Shown: positions 17,041 to 27,439, counted from the stretch's first letter. The stretch: 64,000 nt of DNA from Paracoccus sp. N5 (GCF_000371965.1 NZ_AQUO01000001.1:1172001-1236000); one strand, 5' to 3'. Notes: generated by a model from the sequence alone, not told the origin. Numbers and translations are program-made.

Positions 17041-18999
17041 TCAGGCCCCCACGGCGGCGCGGCCCTTGGCGGCGATGATGCCGCGCGGCCGGAACTGGAT
17101 GAAGATGATGATGAACAGGATCATGTAGGTCTGGGCGGCCAGCGTATTCGCGGGGTTGAACCACTCGATGCCCTTTTGCAGGAAGCCGATCAGCGCCGCA
17201 CCCGCCAGCGTGCCCCAGATATTGCCGACGCCGCCCACCACGACCGTCATGAAGCTTTGCACGATGTAATCGCTGCCCAGTTCCGAGGTGACTTTCGCGA
17301 ACAGGCCGATCGCCACGCCCGCGATGCCGGCGATGCCCGAGCCAAGGCCGAAGGTCAGCATGTTGATGCGGTCGGGGCTGATACCCATGCTGGCCGCCAT
17401 GGCGGGGTTCTGGGTCACGGCACGGACCTCGAGCCCCAGCCGGGTGCGGTTCATGATGACGAGGTAAAGCGCCAGGAACACCAGCGCGAGGACAAAGATC
17501 GCGATGCGGATATAGCTGATCGACACCACGTCGTTGAAGGTCAGCGCCCTGTCCAGCCAAGCCGGCGCGGTCAGCGGCCGCGCCTGCGTGCCGAAGATGT
17601 TCTTGGCCAGCTGTTGCAGCGCGATGGAAACGCCAAAGGTGGCCAGCAGCGTTTCCAGCGGGCGTTTGTAAAGATGGCGGATCACCAGCCGCTCCAGTGC
17701 CACGCCGGCGGCGAAGGTGACGACAAAGGCCAGGGGCAGGGCGACCAGCAGCGAAGCCGTGCGGTCGGCGATGAACTGCTGCACGACATAGCCGGTATAG
17801 GCGCCCATCATGATGAATTCGCCATGCGCCATATTGATGACGCCCATCACGCCAAAGGTGATGGCAAGGCCGATGGCGGCGAGGAAATAGATCGAGGCCA
17901 GCGACAGCGCGTCCAGCGACAGGTCGGCGGCCTGCATCATGGCGATGCGGGTCTCGGTGCCGCGCAGCGCGGCGCGGGCGGCATCGGTCACGTCGCTGTC
18001 GGCTTCGGCATAGACATCGAGGAAATGGAAACGCTCCAGCGCCGCCGTCACCTCGGCCTCGCTGGCGGCGGGCTGCACCAGCCCCTGCTGTTCCAGCGCG
18101 GTATAGGCGCGGTCGCGGGCGGCCTCATCGCCCAGTTGCGCAACCGGCACGCCGCCGACCATGCCATCCACGATATGCTGCGCCAGTGTCTGGCGCTCGG
18201 CCTGCGGGGTCAGGCGGGCGGGGGCAAGACCGGCATCGACCAGCATGGCATAGGCGGCCTCGCGGCTGATGTCGCGGCCCGGGACCAGCTCATCGGCGAT
18301 ATTGGCATCGGCCGGGACGGTTTCCAGCGCGACGCGACGGGTGGTCAGGATCGGGTTCAGGCTGGCGCGGAAATCCAGCGCGGTGTCGCCGCCGAAGCTG
18401 CCGATGGCCGCGACGCGGGCGGCCGGGTCGGGGTCGTATTGGATGGTCAAGAGCCGCTCCAGCCGCGCCTTGCGACCGGCCAGAACCGGGTCGGGATCGT
18501 CCAGCGCCTGCCGTAGCAGCGTCAGTTGCGCGGCATCGCCCTTGCGCGCCAGCGCGTCCAGCGCCCCGGCGCGGCGCTTCGGGTCGGGATCGGACAGCGC
18601 GGTGCCGGCCATGGCGGCCGAGATCACGCCGCGCACGCCGGAATTCGGCCGCAGCAGCGTTACCTCGTCTTTGGGCACGGTTCCCAGATCGGCGCCGGTC
18701 GCGGCATCCAGCAGCTTCATCGCATCGCCCTGGGGCGCGGTAATGACCAGCAGGCGGTCGGATTTGCGCAGCCCCAGGGCACGGTCGCCCCAGGCTTGCA
18801 GCAGGGCCCTGCCCTGGGGACCGGTGGCGGCGATGGCCGCGACGACCGGCGCGATGGTCTGGCGCGAAGGCTTTTCGATCTGGGCGCGGTTGGCGCTGAT
18901 GACGCCGGCCAGATCGGTGGCCAGATCGGGCGACTGGGCGCGGGCCGTGATCGGCAGGGCCAGCGCCAGCAGCGCCAGAAAGGTCAGGATGAAACGCAT
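17041..18999 (-). CDS. urtB: Urea ABC transporter permease UrtB
   Basis: A 652-residue protein: a cleavable signal sequence (LTFLALLALALPITARA), a long soluble N-terminal region of HEAT-like repeats (RRAGALDALARKGDAAQLTLL, DPAARVAAIGSFGG; about residues 25-350), then a LivH-type permease domain (FGVMGVINMAHGEFIMMGAYT near 385, YKRPLETLLATFGVSIALQQ near 450). This two-part architecture is specific to UrtB. The ATG at 18999 gives the signal peptide directly; an upstream start at 19110 would not. Confidence 0.92.
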   Translation of the reverse strand: MRFILTFLALLALALPITARAQSPDLATDLAGVISANRAQIEKPSRQTIAPVVAAIAATGPQGRALLQAWGDRALGLRKSDRLLVITAPQGDAMKLLDAATGADLGTVPKDEVTLLRPNSGVRGVISAAMAGTALSDPDPKRRAGALDALARKGDAAQLTLLRQALDDPDPVLAGRKARLERLLTIQYDPDPAARVAAIGSFGGDTALDFRASLNPILTTRRVALETVPADANIADELVPGRDISREAAYAMLVDAGLAPARLTPQAERQTLAQHIVDGMVGGVPVAQLGDEAARDRAYTALEQQGLVQPAASEAEVTAALERFHFLDVYAEADSDVTDAARAALRGTETRIAMMQAADLSLDALSLASIYFLAAIGLAITFGVMGVINMAHGEFIMMGAYTGYVVQQFIADRTASLLVALPLAFVVTFAAGVALERLVIRHLYKRPLETLLATFGVSIALQQLAKNIFGTQARPLTAPAWLDRALTFNDVVSISYIRIAIFVLALVFLALYLVIMNRTRLGLEVRAVTQNPAMAASMGISPDRINMLTFGLGSGIAGIAGVAIGLFAKVTSELGSDYIVQSFMTVVVGGVGNIWGTLAGAALIGFLQKGIEWFNPANTLAAQTYMILFIIIFIQFRPRGIIAAKGRAAVGA

Positions 19000-19052
19000 G
19001 GATGTCCTCGGCCGGCGAAGGGCGGGCGGCGCCGGAACGCCGCCCCGCCGTA

Positions 19053-20336
19053 TCAGTAGTTGGATTTGACCTGCACGCAGCTTTGCGTTTCGGTGTTCCA
19101 CATGCCGCATTTCCTGCCCGGCCAGTCGCTGTCCAGCTTGGCGCTTTCGGGCAGGAAGTCGGTCCAGGCATCGCCGGCGACCTCGGCGGTCTGGCTGACG
19201 ATGTCGAACTGGCCATCCGCGCGCACTTCACCGATCAGCACCGGCTTGGCGATGTGATGGTTCGGCAGGACCTTGGCGGTGCCGCCGGTCAGGTTTGGCA
19301 CCTCGACGCCGACGATGGCGTCCAGCACCTTGTCGGTGTCGGTCGAGCCCGCCTTTTCCACCGCCGCGACCCAGGCGTTGAAGCCGATCATCGTCGCCTC
19401 CATCGGGTCATTGGTCACGCGCTTGTCGTTCTTGGTAAACCTGTGCCATTCGTCGATGAAGGCCTTGTTCGCCGGCGTGTCGGCGGATTCGAAGTAGTTC
19501 CAGGCCGCCAGATGCCCGACGAGGTTCGTGGTATCCAGACCGGCCAGCTCCTCTTCACCGACCGAAAAGGCCATGACCGGAATGTCGTCGGCCGAGACGC
19601 CGGCCGCTGCCAGTTCCTTGTAAAAGCCGATATTCGCATCGCCGTTGATGGTCGAGACCACGCCGACCTTCTTGCCATCCGCGCCAAGCGCCGCCACGTC
19701 GGCGACGATCTTGGACCAGTCGGAATGGCCGAAGGGGGTGTAGTTCACGAAGATGTCGTCGGCCGCGACGCCCTTGCCCTTGAGATAGGCGTCAAGGATG
19801 TTGTTCGTGGTGCGCGGATAGACATAGTCCGTGCCCAGCAGCGCCCATTTCTCGACGCCCAGCTCGTCCATCATGTAATCCACAGCCGGGATCGCCTGCT
19901 GGTTCGGCGCGGCGCCGGTGTAGATCACGTTTTTCGAGCTTTCCTCGCCTTCATATTGCACCGGATAGAACAGCAGCGCATTCAGTTCCTCGATGACCGG
20001 CAGCACCGATTTGCGGCTGACCGAGGTCCAGCAGCCGAAAATCGCGTCGACCCCGTTCACCGAGATCAGCTCGCGGGCCTTTTCGGCAAACAGCGGCCAG
20101 TCCGAGGCCGGGTCCACCACGACCGCCTCGATCTTCTTGCCCAGCACGCCGCCCTTGGCATTCTGCTGCTCGACCATCATCAGAACGGTGTCCTTCAGCG
20201 TGGTCTCGGAAATCGCCATCGTGCCCGACAGCGAATGCAGCACGCCGATCTTGATGGTGTCCTCTTGCGCCCAGGCCGGGCCGGCGATGCCGGCGGCCAG
20301 CAGCGTGGCGCCCAAGGCGCCGGTGATCTTCAACAT
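19053..20336 (-). CDS. urtA: Urea ABC transporter substrate-binding protein UrtA
   Basis: Periplasmic urea-binding protein (427 residues) feeding UrtBC. The signal peptide (TGALGATLLAAGIAGPAWA) precedes EDTIKIGVLHSLSGTMAISE, the classic UrtA start of the mature chain. GCWTSVSRKSVLPVIEE and LFYPVQYEGEESSKNVIY are further UrtA markers. Start choice: GAGGGG lies nine bases before the ATG at 20336 but abuts the ATG at 20345, so the inner one is preferred. First gene of urtABCDE. No urease genes are in the window. Confidence 0.95.
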   Translation of the reverse strand: MLKITGALGATLLAAGIAGPAWAQEDTIKIGVLHSLSGTMAISETTLKDTVLMMVEQQNAKGGVLGKKIEAVVVDPASDWPLFAEKARELISVNGVDAIFGCWTSVSRKSVLPVIEELNALLFYPVQYEGEESSKNVIYTGAAPNQQAIPAVDYMMDELGVEKWALLGTDYVYPRTTNNILDAYLKGKGVAADDIFVNYTPFGHSDWSKIVADVAALGADGKKVGVVSTINGDANIGFYKELAAAGVSADDIPVMAFSVGEEELAGLDTTNLVGHLAAWNYFESADTPANKAFIDEWHRFTKNDKRVTNDPMEATMIGFNAWVAAVEKAGSTDTDKVLDAIVGVEVPNLTGGTAKVLPNHHIAKPVLIGEVRADGQFDIVSQTAEVAGDAWTDFLPESAKLDSDWPGRKCGMWNTETQSCVQVKSNY

Positions 20337-20528
20337 CCCTGTCATCCCCTCTTGGTGTTCTTGTGCCGCAGCGCGGCATGAGGGGAGTTTGGGCCATCTC
20401 TGCGTCTTGGCCAGATTGTATCGTCCGATTGCAGCGCAGAGCCGCAACTTGCCGGGTTTTTATGCAGTTCAGGCCGCCTCGTCCCAAGGGACAGGCGGGG
20501 GCCGCGCGGCGTCCCCTGCCCGCGGGGA

Positions 20529-20690
20529 TCAGCCCAACACCTCGGCCACGGGCTCGGCGGCGTTGGTGGCAGCGTCGGTGGCGCCGCACAAGGGCGGCGC
20601 CAAGCCGATGAGGTCGCCCTGCGGCATGCCCGCGCGATCGCGCCCTGCTTCGGCATGGCCGCCACGGCCTTGCCGCCGGATGCTCGATGG
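20529..20690 (-). pseudogene. Frameshifted C-terminal remnant of a class III aminotransferase
   Basis: Reading the minus strand through the urtA-ggt gap, one frame gives GKAVAAMPKQGAIARA and, after a one-base shift, another gives MPQGDLIGLAPPLCG then about 17 residues to a stop at 20529. Joined, they match the C-terminal end typical of class III (omega-) aminotransferases, in which an ARAMPxGDxxGFAPPL-type block precedes a short helix. Nothing of the rest of the enzyme remains in the 476-bp gap, so this is a scar of a lost gene. Family assignment is by recall of the motif, not alignment. Confidence 0.5.
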
Positions 20691-20812
20691 TGAAGATCGG
20701 GTCCCCGCCCGGCGTCGGCGCCAACGGCACGGCGCCGCTAGGACGATGATACCCTGGGTTGCCCCGATGGCCTGAGCGGATCACACTGACCTCGGCAGCA
20801 AGGAGGGTGGGA

Positions 20813-22618
20813 ATGACACGCACAGGTCTCGCAGTGGTGCTGCTTCTGGGCAGCGCCGTCGCGGGGATGGCCCAACAGGCGACCGACGCGGTCGCACCCG
20901 AGGCGGATGCCGCAGCGGGCGTCGCTGCTGAAAGCTTCGGCCCGCTGGGCGCGGCGGCACGGGCCGCGTTGGCGGCCAAGGCCGAGGGCCGCCCGGTCGC
21001 AGCGCAGGACTGGACGGTAACCGCAGCGCATCCCCTGGCGGTCGAGGCCGGCGCGCGGGTGCTGGAAGCCGGCGGCAGCGCGGCGGATGCAATGATCGCT
21101 GTGCAGACCGTGCTGGGGCTGGTCGAGCCGCAAAGTTCCGGCCTTGGCGGCGGGGCGTTTCTGGTCTGGTATGACGCGGCGACAGGGAAACTGACCACGC
21201 TCGACGCGCGCGAGACCGCGCCCACGGCGGCCACGCCGACGCTGTTCCAGGACGATCGGGGCCAGCCGCTGGAGTTCATGGCGGCGGTGGTCGGCGGCCG
21301 CTCGGTCGGCACTCCGGGAACGCCCGCACTGCTGGAGGAAGCGCATCGCCGATGGGGTCGCGCCAACTGGGCCGGGCTGTTCGACACCGCGATCCGGCTG
21401 GCGGACGGGGGCTTCGTCGTCTCGCCCCGACTGGCAGAGCTGGTCGCGACCGAAGGCAAGGCGCTGCAGGCGGATCCGGTGACAAGCGGCTATTTCTTTC
21501 CCGGTGGCCAGCCCGTGGCAGCAGGCGCGATGCTGAAAAACCCGGCCTATGCCGAGACCCTGCGCATGCTGGCGGCTGAAGGGGCCGACAGCTTCTACAA
21601 GGGCGAGATCGCCGAGGGCATCGTCGCCGCCGTGCGCGGGGCGGCGGGCAATCCCGGCCTGCTGTCCATGGCCGATCTGGCCGCTTATCGGGTGGTCGAG
21701 CGTCCGGCGGTCTGCGTCGAATATCGCGACCACGACGTGTGCGGCATGGGACCGCCTTCCTCGGGCGGGCTGACCGTGGGGCAGATCCTTGGCATGCTGG
21801 GAGGATACGACCTGGCCTCGCTGGGGGCCGAAAGCCCCGAAAGCTGGCGGCTGATCGGCGATGCGTCGCGCCTGGCCTTCGCCGACCGGGATCGCTACAT
21901 GGCCGATCCCGAGCACGTGCCGATGCCGACGCAAGGATTGATCGACCCCGCCTACCTGGCCGAACGAGGCAAGCTTCTGGCCGGAGACGACGCCCTGCCC
22001 GTGGTCAGCGCCGGCCGGCCGGGCTGGGATCACGCGGGGCTGTGGGGCGCCGATACCTCGCTGGAACTGCCCTCGACCACGCATATCTCCATCGTGGATG
22101 GCGACGGCAACGCGCTGTCGATGACCACCACCATCGAGAACGGCTTCGGATCGCGGGTGATGGCACATGGTTTTCTGCTGAACAACGAACTGACCGACTT
22201 CAGCTTCGAGACCCATGACGCCGATGGCTGGCCCATCGCCAATGCCGTGGCGCCGGGCAAGCGGCCGCGGTCCTCGATGGCGCCGACCATCGTGCTGAAG
22301 GACGACAAGCCGGTGCTGATCGTCGGCTCGCCCGGGGGCAGCCGGATCATCGGCTATGTCGCCAAGGCCATTATCGCGCGTCTGGACTGGGGCATGGACG
22401 TGCAGCAGGCGGTGGCGCTGCCCAATATCGTCAACCGCTTTGGCCCGATGGATGTGGAACCCGGCCTGCCTGCCGCGCTGACCGGCAGTTTGGCCCGGAT
22501 CGGATTCGAGGTGAAGGAAACGGAACTGACCTCGGGCCTGCAAGCCATCGCCATTGGTCCGGACGGGCTGACCGGCGGCGCCGATCCGCGACGCGAGGGG
22601 ATCGCCATCGGCCACTGA
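20813..22618 (+). CDS. ggt: Gamma-glutamyltransferase (glutathione hydrolase)
   Basis: A 601-residue exported Ntn-hydrolase that removes the gamma-glutamyl group from glutathione and related peptides in the periplasm. After a signal peptide (GLAVVLLLGSAVAGMAQ) come AAHPLAVEAGARVLEAGGSAADA and SGLGGGAFLVWYDA. The self-processing site is PSTTHISIVDGDGNA, with the nucleophile Thr at about residue 422, and GSPGGSRIIGYV lies near 505. The ATG at 20813 follows AAGGAGGGTGGGA; an upstream start at 20759 lacks a signal-peptide start. Confidence 0.93.
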   Translation: MTRTGLAVVLLLGSAVAGMAQQATDAVAPEADAAAGVAAESFGPLGAAARAALAAKAEGRPVAAQDWTVTAAHPLAVEAGARVLEAGGSAADAMIAVQTVLGLVEPQSSGLGGGAFLVWYDAATGKLTTLDARETAPTAATPTLFQDDRGQPLEFMAAVVGGRSVGTPGTPALLEEAHRRWGRANWAGLFDTAIRLADGGFVVSPRLAELVATEGKALQADPVTSGYFFPGGQPVAAGAMLKNPAYAETLRMLAAEGADSFYKGEIAEGIVAAVRGAAGNPGLLSMADLAAYRVVERPAVCVEYRDHDVCGMGPPSSGGLTVGQILGMLGGYDLASLGAESPESWRLIGDASRLAFADRDRYMADPEHVPMPTQGLIDPAYLAERGKLLAGDDALPVVSAGRPGWDHAGLWGADTSLELPSTTHISIVDGDGNALSMTTTIENGFGSRVMAHGFLLNNELTDFSFETHDADGWPIANAVAPGKRPRSSMAPTIVLKDDKPVLIVGSPGGSRIIGYVAKAIIARLDWGMDVQQAVALPNIVNRFGPMDVEPGLPAALTGSLARIGFEVKETELTSGLQAIAIGPDGLTGGADPRREGIAIGH

Positions 22619-23135
22619 TCTGTCTGCAGCAACGCATGGCATGTGGCGATCAGGCTGGACGATGGATGTCCGCCCGTTTCGCGCTGCTTGGCGGGCTGGC
22701 TTGGTGAGACCGCCCTCGCTGCCACAGTTTCGGGCAGGTGATCCGTCACATGGAACTGGTCGACGTCGCCGCCACGCTGCTTGTCGATCCTGCCTTGGCT
22801 ACGCCGGGTGGCACCGTTGGTTCCGCCCACCACCACTTTCAAGGCGGCAATCGTCTCTGCTGCGCCTCTACTCCTTCTGCACAGCGCCATCCAGAAGGGC
22901 GGCACTGATCGACAAGCGGGCTCTCTCTGCTGGCTGGCGTCGCCCTCGCGTCGAATGATCTTTATGCGGCGCTCTGCGAGACATCCGAAACAGGGCGAAA
23001 TGCTGATGCTAGATCGTCACCTGCTTTTGTCTCACGCGACAACACGACCAGCAGCGGGGGCTTTGTCGCACGAAGCCTGCGCGGGATTCACATTGCGGGT
23101 CCAGCAGCATAGCTGGGCGGCATGTCCAGCCTGCC
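22619..23135. other. Gene-free stretch downstream of ggt
   Basis: About 520 bp with only short frames on both strands, none showing family resemblance or a credible start. It adjoins the decayed IS5-type transposase and is probably eroded mobile-element or gene debris. No promoter, terminator or repeat could be supported here. Confidence 0.4.
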
Positions 23136-23139
23136 CCGA

Positions 23140-23800
23140 CGACCCGCTATCGCACCCTGAACTGGTCCGCCTGCAATGCCTCGCTGCATGAGCGTGGGTC
23201 GCTGACCGTCTGGTTCGACCCTTCGATGCCTTGGCACGCGGCGCCATCGGGCAACGTGGCGGCCAGCCGGCCTCCAGCGACGCCGCGGGTCTAGGCTTGC
23301 CTGACGATCAAGATCCTTTCCGCCTGCCGCTTCGCCAGATCGAGCCAGGGAGCGCCACTGGTCCGAGTGACCATGGCGCGGAGGCTTCGTCACGATCCTT
23401 CCGAAGCTGGCCTGCCTCGACTGGCTGGTGCCGGACTTCTCGACGCTCTGCCGACGGCGGAAGACCTTGACCGTGGCGCCCCCGGCACCTGCTCGTGGAC
23501 AGCACGGGCATCAAGGTCCGCGGCGAGGGCGAATGGCATGCCCGCAAGCATGCTGGCGCGCGCAGGCGGGTTTGGCGCAAGGTCCACCTGGCCATGGCCG
23601 AGGCGACTCTGGCAGTGCAGTCGAGATCGCCGGTAGCGGTGTGGGCGATGCGCCCGTATTGCCTGATCTGCTCGCCCAGATCCCTGAAGCCGAGCCGATC
23701 GCGTCGGTCACCGCGCCCGGGGCTGCCGCGACGCCATCGCGAACCGGGGCGCGGATGCGGTCGTGCCGCCCCGGCGCACTGCAGCTGGTCCAACACCCAC
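23140..23800 (+). pseudogene. Degenerate IS5-family transposase
   Basis: Fragments of an IS5-type DDE transposase appear in order but in different frames. YRTLNWSACNASLHERGSLTVWFDP and PWHAAPSGN near 23147-23260 are followed by CLTIKILFRLPLRQ near 23300 and ASTGWCRTSRRS-region text near 23420. VDSTGIKVRGEGEW, ARKHAGARRRVWRKVHLAMAE and VQ-then-AVEIAGSGVGDAPVLPDLL-type text lie at 23490-23690, and RGADAVVPPRRT near 23752. Several frameshifts and an in-frame stop are present, and the sequence ends before the final catalytic Glu domain. No terminal inverted repeats could be matched, so the element is dead and truncated. Confidence 0.75.
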
Positions 23801-23897
23801 GCTGAGCAGCCTGCCCGAAAAGGCAACTCGCGGCTGTCCCGGCGATGTGTTAATTGTCGAGTCAATCAACTGGTGTTGTGTTAGCGAGTTTCCAAAC

Positions 23898-23925
23898 TGC
23901 CGGGCCTGCGGGTCCGGCATTTTGC
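23898..23925 (+). terminator. Hairpin with T-run (rho-independent-terminator-like)
   Basis: TGCCGGGCC and GGTCCGGCA form a nine-base-pair stem (one G-T pair) around a short loop, directly followed by TTTTGCTTT. It lies downstream of the dead transposase and may be what is left of an older gene's terminator. Confidence 0.5.
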
Positions 23926-24135
23926 TTTCGCGACCAGCCACGCAGCCTGGCAGACGGTCTCGCGCCATGGACCCGCCATCCCCGACAAGAAGCGACGACG
24001 AGCCTTGCCGAAAGCGCCGATCGTGCCGCGCGGGATGATTGGCTTGCTTTAAGCATGCGAATGCAAGCGATGGGCTGATCCAAAGCCGTCCCCCTGACGT
24101 TCTGCCGCAAGAACCAAGGGCGTGACATTTCCTGC

Positions 24136-25461
24136 TCAGGCAGCACCCTCGCGTCGTCGCAGCTTGATGGCGTCCGCCAGCCATAGCCGGGCCAGACCGT
24201 GATACAGCGGTTCCGGCGACAGCAGGCGCGACACGCCGAAGCCAAGCATCGCGGCGGCCATGATGGGCAGGGCATGTTCCTGCGTCGCGGTCATCTCCAT
24301 GACGATAACGAAAGCAGTCATCGGCGATTGCACGGCCCCGGCGAAATAGGCCGCCATCCCCAGCACCGCCGCAAAGCTCAGCGAGGCCGAGAACAACCCG
24401 CCGATCAGATTGCCCAGCCCCGCGCCCACGGAAAGCGACGGCGCGAACATGCCGCCCGGAATGCCCGATACGGTCGAGGCCAGTGTCGCCAGCAGCTTGG
24501 TCAGGAAAAAGCTGGCGGGCAACTGCTCGCCCTGCACCGCCAGCCGCGCCTCGGCGTAGCTGGTGCCGAATGCCATGCCCCCGCTGACAAGCCCCGCCAC
24601 CGCGACCACCAAGCCCGCCGTCCCGGCGACGACGAAAAGCTTGCGGCTGGGCGCCAGCTTCCAGCGCCGGATCCGCCGGGTCAGGGACAGCACCGACCGG
24701 CTGAACCCGGCGCCCAGCGCCCCGCCCGCAATCCCCACCACCCCGACCAGCAACCAGTCGCGCGGGAAATTGCCATAAGCCACGGCCTCGCCGAAATAGG
24801 TGTAGCTGCCCGAGATCGCCAGCGCCGCGATCCCGGCGATCACCACCGTCGAAAGCACCAGCCCATTGGTGCGGCTTTGATAGGTGCGGGCCATTTCCTC
24901 GATGGCGAAGACGATGCCGGCCAGCGGGGTGTTGAACGCGGCCGCGATGCCGGCGGCCGAGCCTGCAAGGATCAGCCCCTTGGCCTGGGCCAGATGCCCG
25001 ACACGCGCGCTGGCCAGCATGATGGCCGCGCCGATCTGGACTGTCGGACCCTCACGCCCGATCGAGGCGCCGCAGAGCAGGCCCCACTGCGTCAGCAGGA
25101 ACTTTCCGGCGGCGATCCTCAGCGTCAGGTAAAGCCTTCGCTCCTCGCCCTCCAGCGCGCGGGCGGCGATGGCCTGCGGGATGCCGCTGCCTTGCGCACC
25201 GGCAAAATATCGTTGCGTGAGCCATGCCGAAGAGATGAAGCCCGCAGGAAGAACCAGCAGCAGCCAAGGCGAGGTTCCCCCGACCGAAAGATGGCGAAAC
25301 GCCTCGGTCGCCAGATCCGCAAACCTGGCGAAGGCGGTGCTGACCAGCCCGACCAGCAGCGCGCCGCACCAGAAGACCATCCGCCCGCGCCATTGTTCCC
25401 GACTCGTGATCAGGGCGCGCGAGCGGCGGAGGATGCGGAACCGGGGGCGAGGCATGGGCAT
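24136..25461 (-). CDS. ClC-family chloride channel / H+-Cl- antiporter
   Basis: A 441-residue polytopic inner-membrane protein. Selectivity-filter motifs are intact: GSGIPQAIAA (about 100), GREGPTVQIGA (gating Glu, about 147) and the third filter segment GIPGGMFAPSLSVGAGLG (about 325). An early ALITSREQWRGRMVFWCGALLVGL enters the first helix. The start at 25461 is preferred over 25575 because the conserved region begins soon after. ClC exchangers in bacteria serve acid resistance or anion homeostasis. Confidence 0.92.
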   Translation of the reverse strand: MPMPRPRFRILRRSRALITSREQWRGRMVFWCGALLVGLVSTAFARFADLATEAFRHLSVGGTSPWLLLVLPAGFISSAWLTQRYFAGAQGSGIPQAIAARALEGEERRLYLTLRIAAGKFLLTQWGLLCGASIGREGPTVQIGAAIMLASARVGHLAQAKGLILAGSAAGIAAAFNTPLAGIVFAIEEMARTYQSRTNGLVLSTVVIAGIAALAISGSYTYFGEAVAYGNFPRDWLLVGVVGIAGGALGAGFSRSVLSLTRRIRRWKLAPSRKLFVVAGTAGLVVAVAGLVSGGMAFGTSYAEARLAVQGEQLPASFFLTKLLATLASTVSGIPGGMFAPSLSVGAGLGNLIGGLFSASLSFAAVLGMAAYFAGAVQSPMTAFVIVMEMTATQEHALPIMAAAMLGFGVSRLLSPEPLYHGLARLWLADAIKLRRREGAA

Positions 25462-25596
25462 GTCGGATCCTGTGTCGATAGGCTTCCACGCAGGCAGGGA
25501 GCAGAGGGCCAGAAGGGGATCTTCCCTGCATTTCATGGCCCGGCCAGGAAGACAAATGCAAACCGGGCCGGGCATGACCGCCCGGCCCGGCCAGCC

Positions 25597-27261
25597 TCAG
25601 GCCAGCTCCCGTCTCTCGGCCAGCAAGCCCTTGACGATGGCCCAGCAGGCCCCCAGCAGCACCAGCGTGAAGGGCAGCCCGGTCGAGACCGCCATCGCCT
25701 GCAGGGCCGTGAGCCCGCCGCCTAGAAGCAGGGCGATGGCGACCAGACCCTCGAAGCTGCACCAGAAGATGCGCTGCGGCACCGGGGCGTGGATCTTGCC
25801 GCCCGCCGCGATGGTGTCGATCACCAGCGAGCCGGAATCCGAGGAGGTGACGAAGAACACGATCACCAGCACGATGCCGATGAAGCTGGAAATCGCGGTC
25901 AGCGGCAGTTGCGACAGCATCTGGAACAGTTGCAGTTCCAGCGCCGCATCGGCCACGCCCGAAAAGCCGGCCAGCGTCTCGGAAATCGCGGTGCCGCCAA
26001 AGGCTGTCATCCACAAGACCGAGATCAGCGAGGGCACGATCAGCACCGCGGTCAGGAACTGCCGCACGGTGCGGCCGCGCGACACCCGGGCGATGAACAT
26101 GCCGACAAAGGGCGACCAGCTGATCCACCAGGCCCAGTAGAAGGCGGTCCAGCCGTGACGGAAATTGTCGTCGGTGCGGCCGAAGGGGTTCGACAGCGGC
26201 AGGATCTTGGTGCCGTAAGCGGCCAGATTGCCGAAGAAGCCGGTCAGGATCTGCCAGGTCGGCCCGGTGAGGATCACGAAGAGCAGCAGCAGGACCGCCA
26301 GCACCATGTTGATCTCGGACAGGCGCTTGACGCCCTTTTCGACGCCCAGCACCACCGAGGCCGTGGCCACCCCGGTGATGATGACGATCAGCACGATCTT
26401 GGCGGTCAGCGCGGTGCTCCAGCCGAACAGGAAATGGAAACCCGCCGATGCCTGCTCGGCGCCGATCCCCAGCGAGGTGGCCAGCCCGAACAGCGTCGCC
26501 ATCACCGCCAGCACATCCACGACATGGCCCGGCCAGCCCCAGACCCGTTCCCCCAGGATCGGATAGAAGACCGAGCGCAGCGTCAGCGGCAGCCCCTTGT
26601 TATAGGCAAACAGCGCCAAGGCCAGCGCCACCACCGCATAGATCGCCCAGGGGTGCAGGCCCCAGTGAAAGATCGTCGCGGCCATCGCCAGCCGCCGCGC
26701 GCCCAGCTCGTCCCCCGGCGCCCCGTCCAGCGGCGCCCAATCGGTGCGGACGCCATTCTCGACCACCGGCCCGCCCAGGGCGGCGGTGAAATGGCCCAGC
26801 GGCTCGCTGACGCCATAGAACATCAGCCCGATGCCCATGCCGGCGGCAAAGAGCATGGAGAACCAGCCGGTCAGGGAGAAATCCGGCGTGGCCTCGGGGC
26901 CGCCCAGCCGGACCGAACCCAGGGGCGACAGGATCAGGCCAAGGCACAGCAGCACGAAGATATTGCCGGCGATCAGGAAGAACCAATCGAAATTGCTGGT
27001 GACCACGTCGCGCAATCCGCCGAAGAACGGCCCCAGGACCGAGGGGAACAGCAGCGTGGCCGCGGTGAAAACCACCACCGCGGCGCCGGAGATCATGAAA
27101 ACCGGGTTATGGATGTCGAAGGCGACCGGCTTGACGCCCTCGATATTGTCCTGGCCGATCTCGTAATCGGTCACGATGATCTGGGTCGGGCCCTCGGGCG
27201 GCGGCAGGGCCTCGATGCCGGCGTCGGAGGCTAGGGGGTCGGATGGGCTTATCTGTGACAT
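25597..27261 (-). CDS. BCCT-family (betaine/choline/carnitine) transporter
   Basis: A 554-residue secondary transporter for quaternary ammonium osmolytes. The BCCT signature is clear (HGWTAFYWAWWISWSPFVGMF, about residues 365-385, within the Trp-rich TM8), followed by FIARVSRGRTVRQF and VFFVTSSDSGSLVIDT. The start at 27261 has an AAAGGGA ribosome-binding site six bases upstream. It lies 135 bp downstream of the divergent-strand-neutral gap from the ClC gene, same strand; both fit osmotic or ionic stress. Exact substrate cannot be read from sequence. Confidence 0.92.
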   Translation of the reverse strand: MSQISPSDPLASDAGIEALPPPEGPTQIIVTDYEIGQDNIEGVKPVAFDIHNPVFMISGAAVVVFTAATLLFPSVLGPFFGGLRDVVTSNFDWFFLIAGNIFVLLCLGLILSPLGSVRLGGPEATPDFSLTGWFSMLFAAGMGIGLMFYGVSEPLGHFTAALGGPVVENGVRTDWAPLDGAPGDELGARRLAMAATIFHWGLHPWAIYAVVALALALFAYNKGLPLTLRSVFYPILGERVWGWPGHVVDVLAVMATLFGLATSLGIGAEQASAGFHFLFGWSTALTAKIVLIVIITGVATASVVLGVEKGVKRLSEINMVLAVLLLLFVILTGPTWQILTGFFGNLAAYGTKILPLSNPFGRTDDNFRHGWTAFYWAWWISWSPFVGMFIARVSRGRTVRQFLTAVLIVPSLISVLWMTAFGGTAISETLAGFSGVADAALELQLFQMLSQLPLTAISSFIGIVLVIVFFVTSSDSGSLVIDTIAAGGKIHAPVPQRIFWCSFEGLVAIALLLGGGLTALQAMAVSTGLPFTLVLLGACWAIVKGLLAERRELA

Positions 27262-27439
27262 GCGTCCCTTTCTCATTTGGGTTCGATCGGGCGCCGAAAG
27301 CTTCGACTCGACGCGAAATGCGCCTGGGGAACCGAGAATTTCACAATTTCTTTATGATTACCATCCGCAGGACGGCGCGCCGCGAAGCGCGGCCCGCGCC
27401 ATGCCCCAAGGGTGGCCAGCCTTGTCTACAGCACCAGCC

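Noticed and set aside
17041..18999. UrtB as an anomalous fusion because of its 652-residue length
   Set aside because: A signal peptide plus a soluble HEAT-like N-terminal region is the normal architecture of UrtB.
20738..22642. 634-codon antisense frame across gamma-glutamyltransferase
   Set aside because: The plus strand carries an unmistakable GGT with signal peptide and TTH processing site; the antisense translation has no family features.
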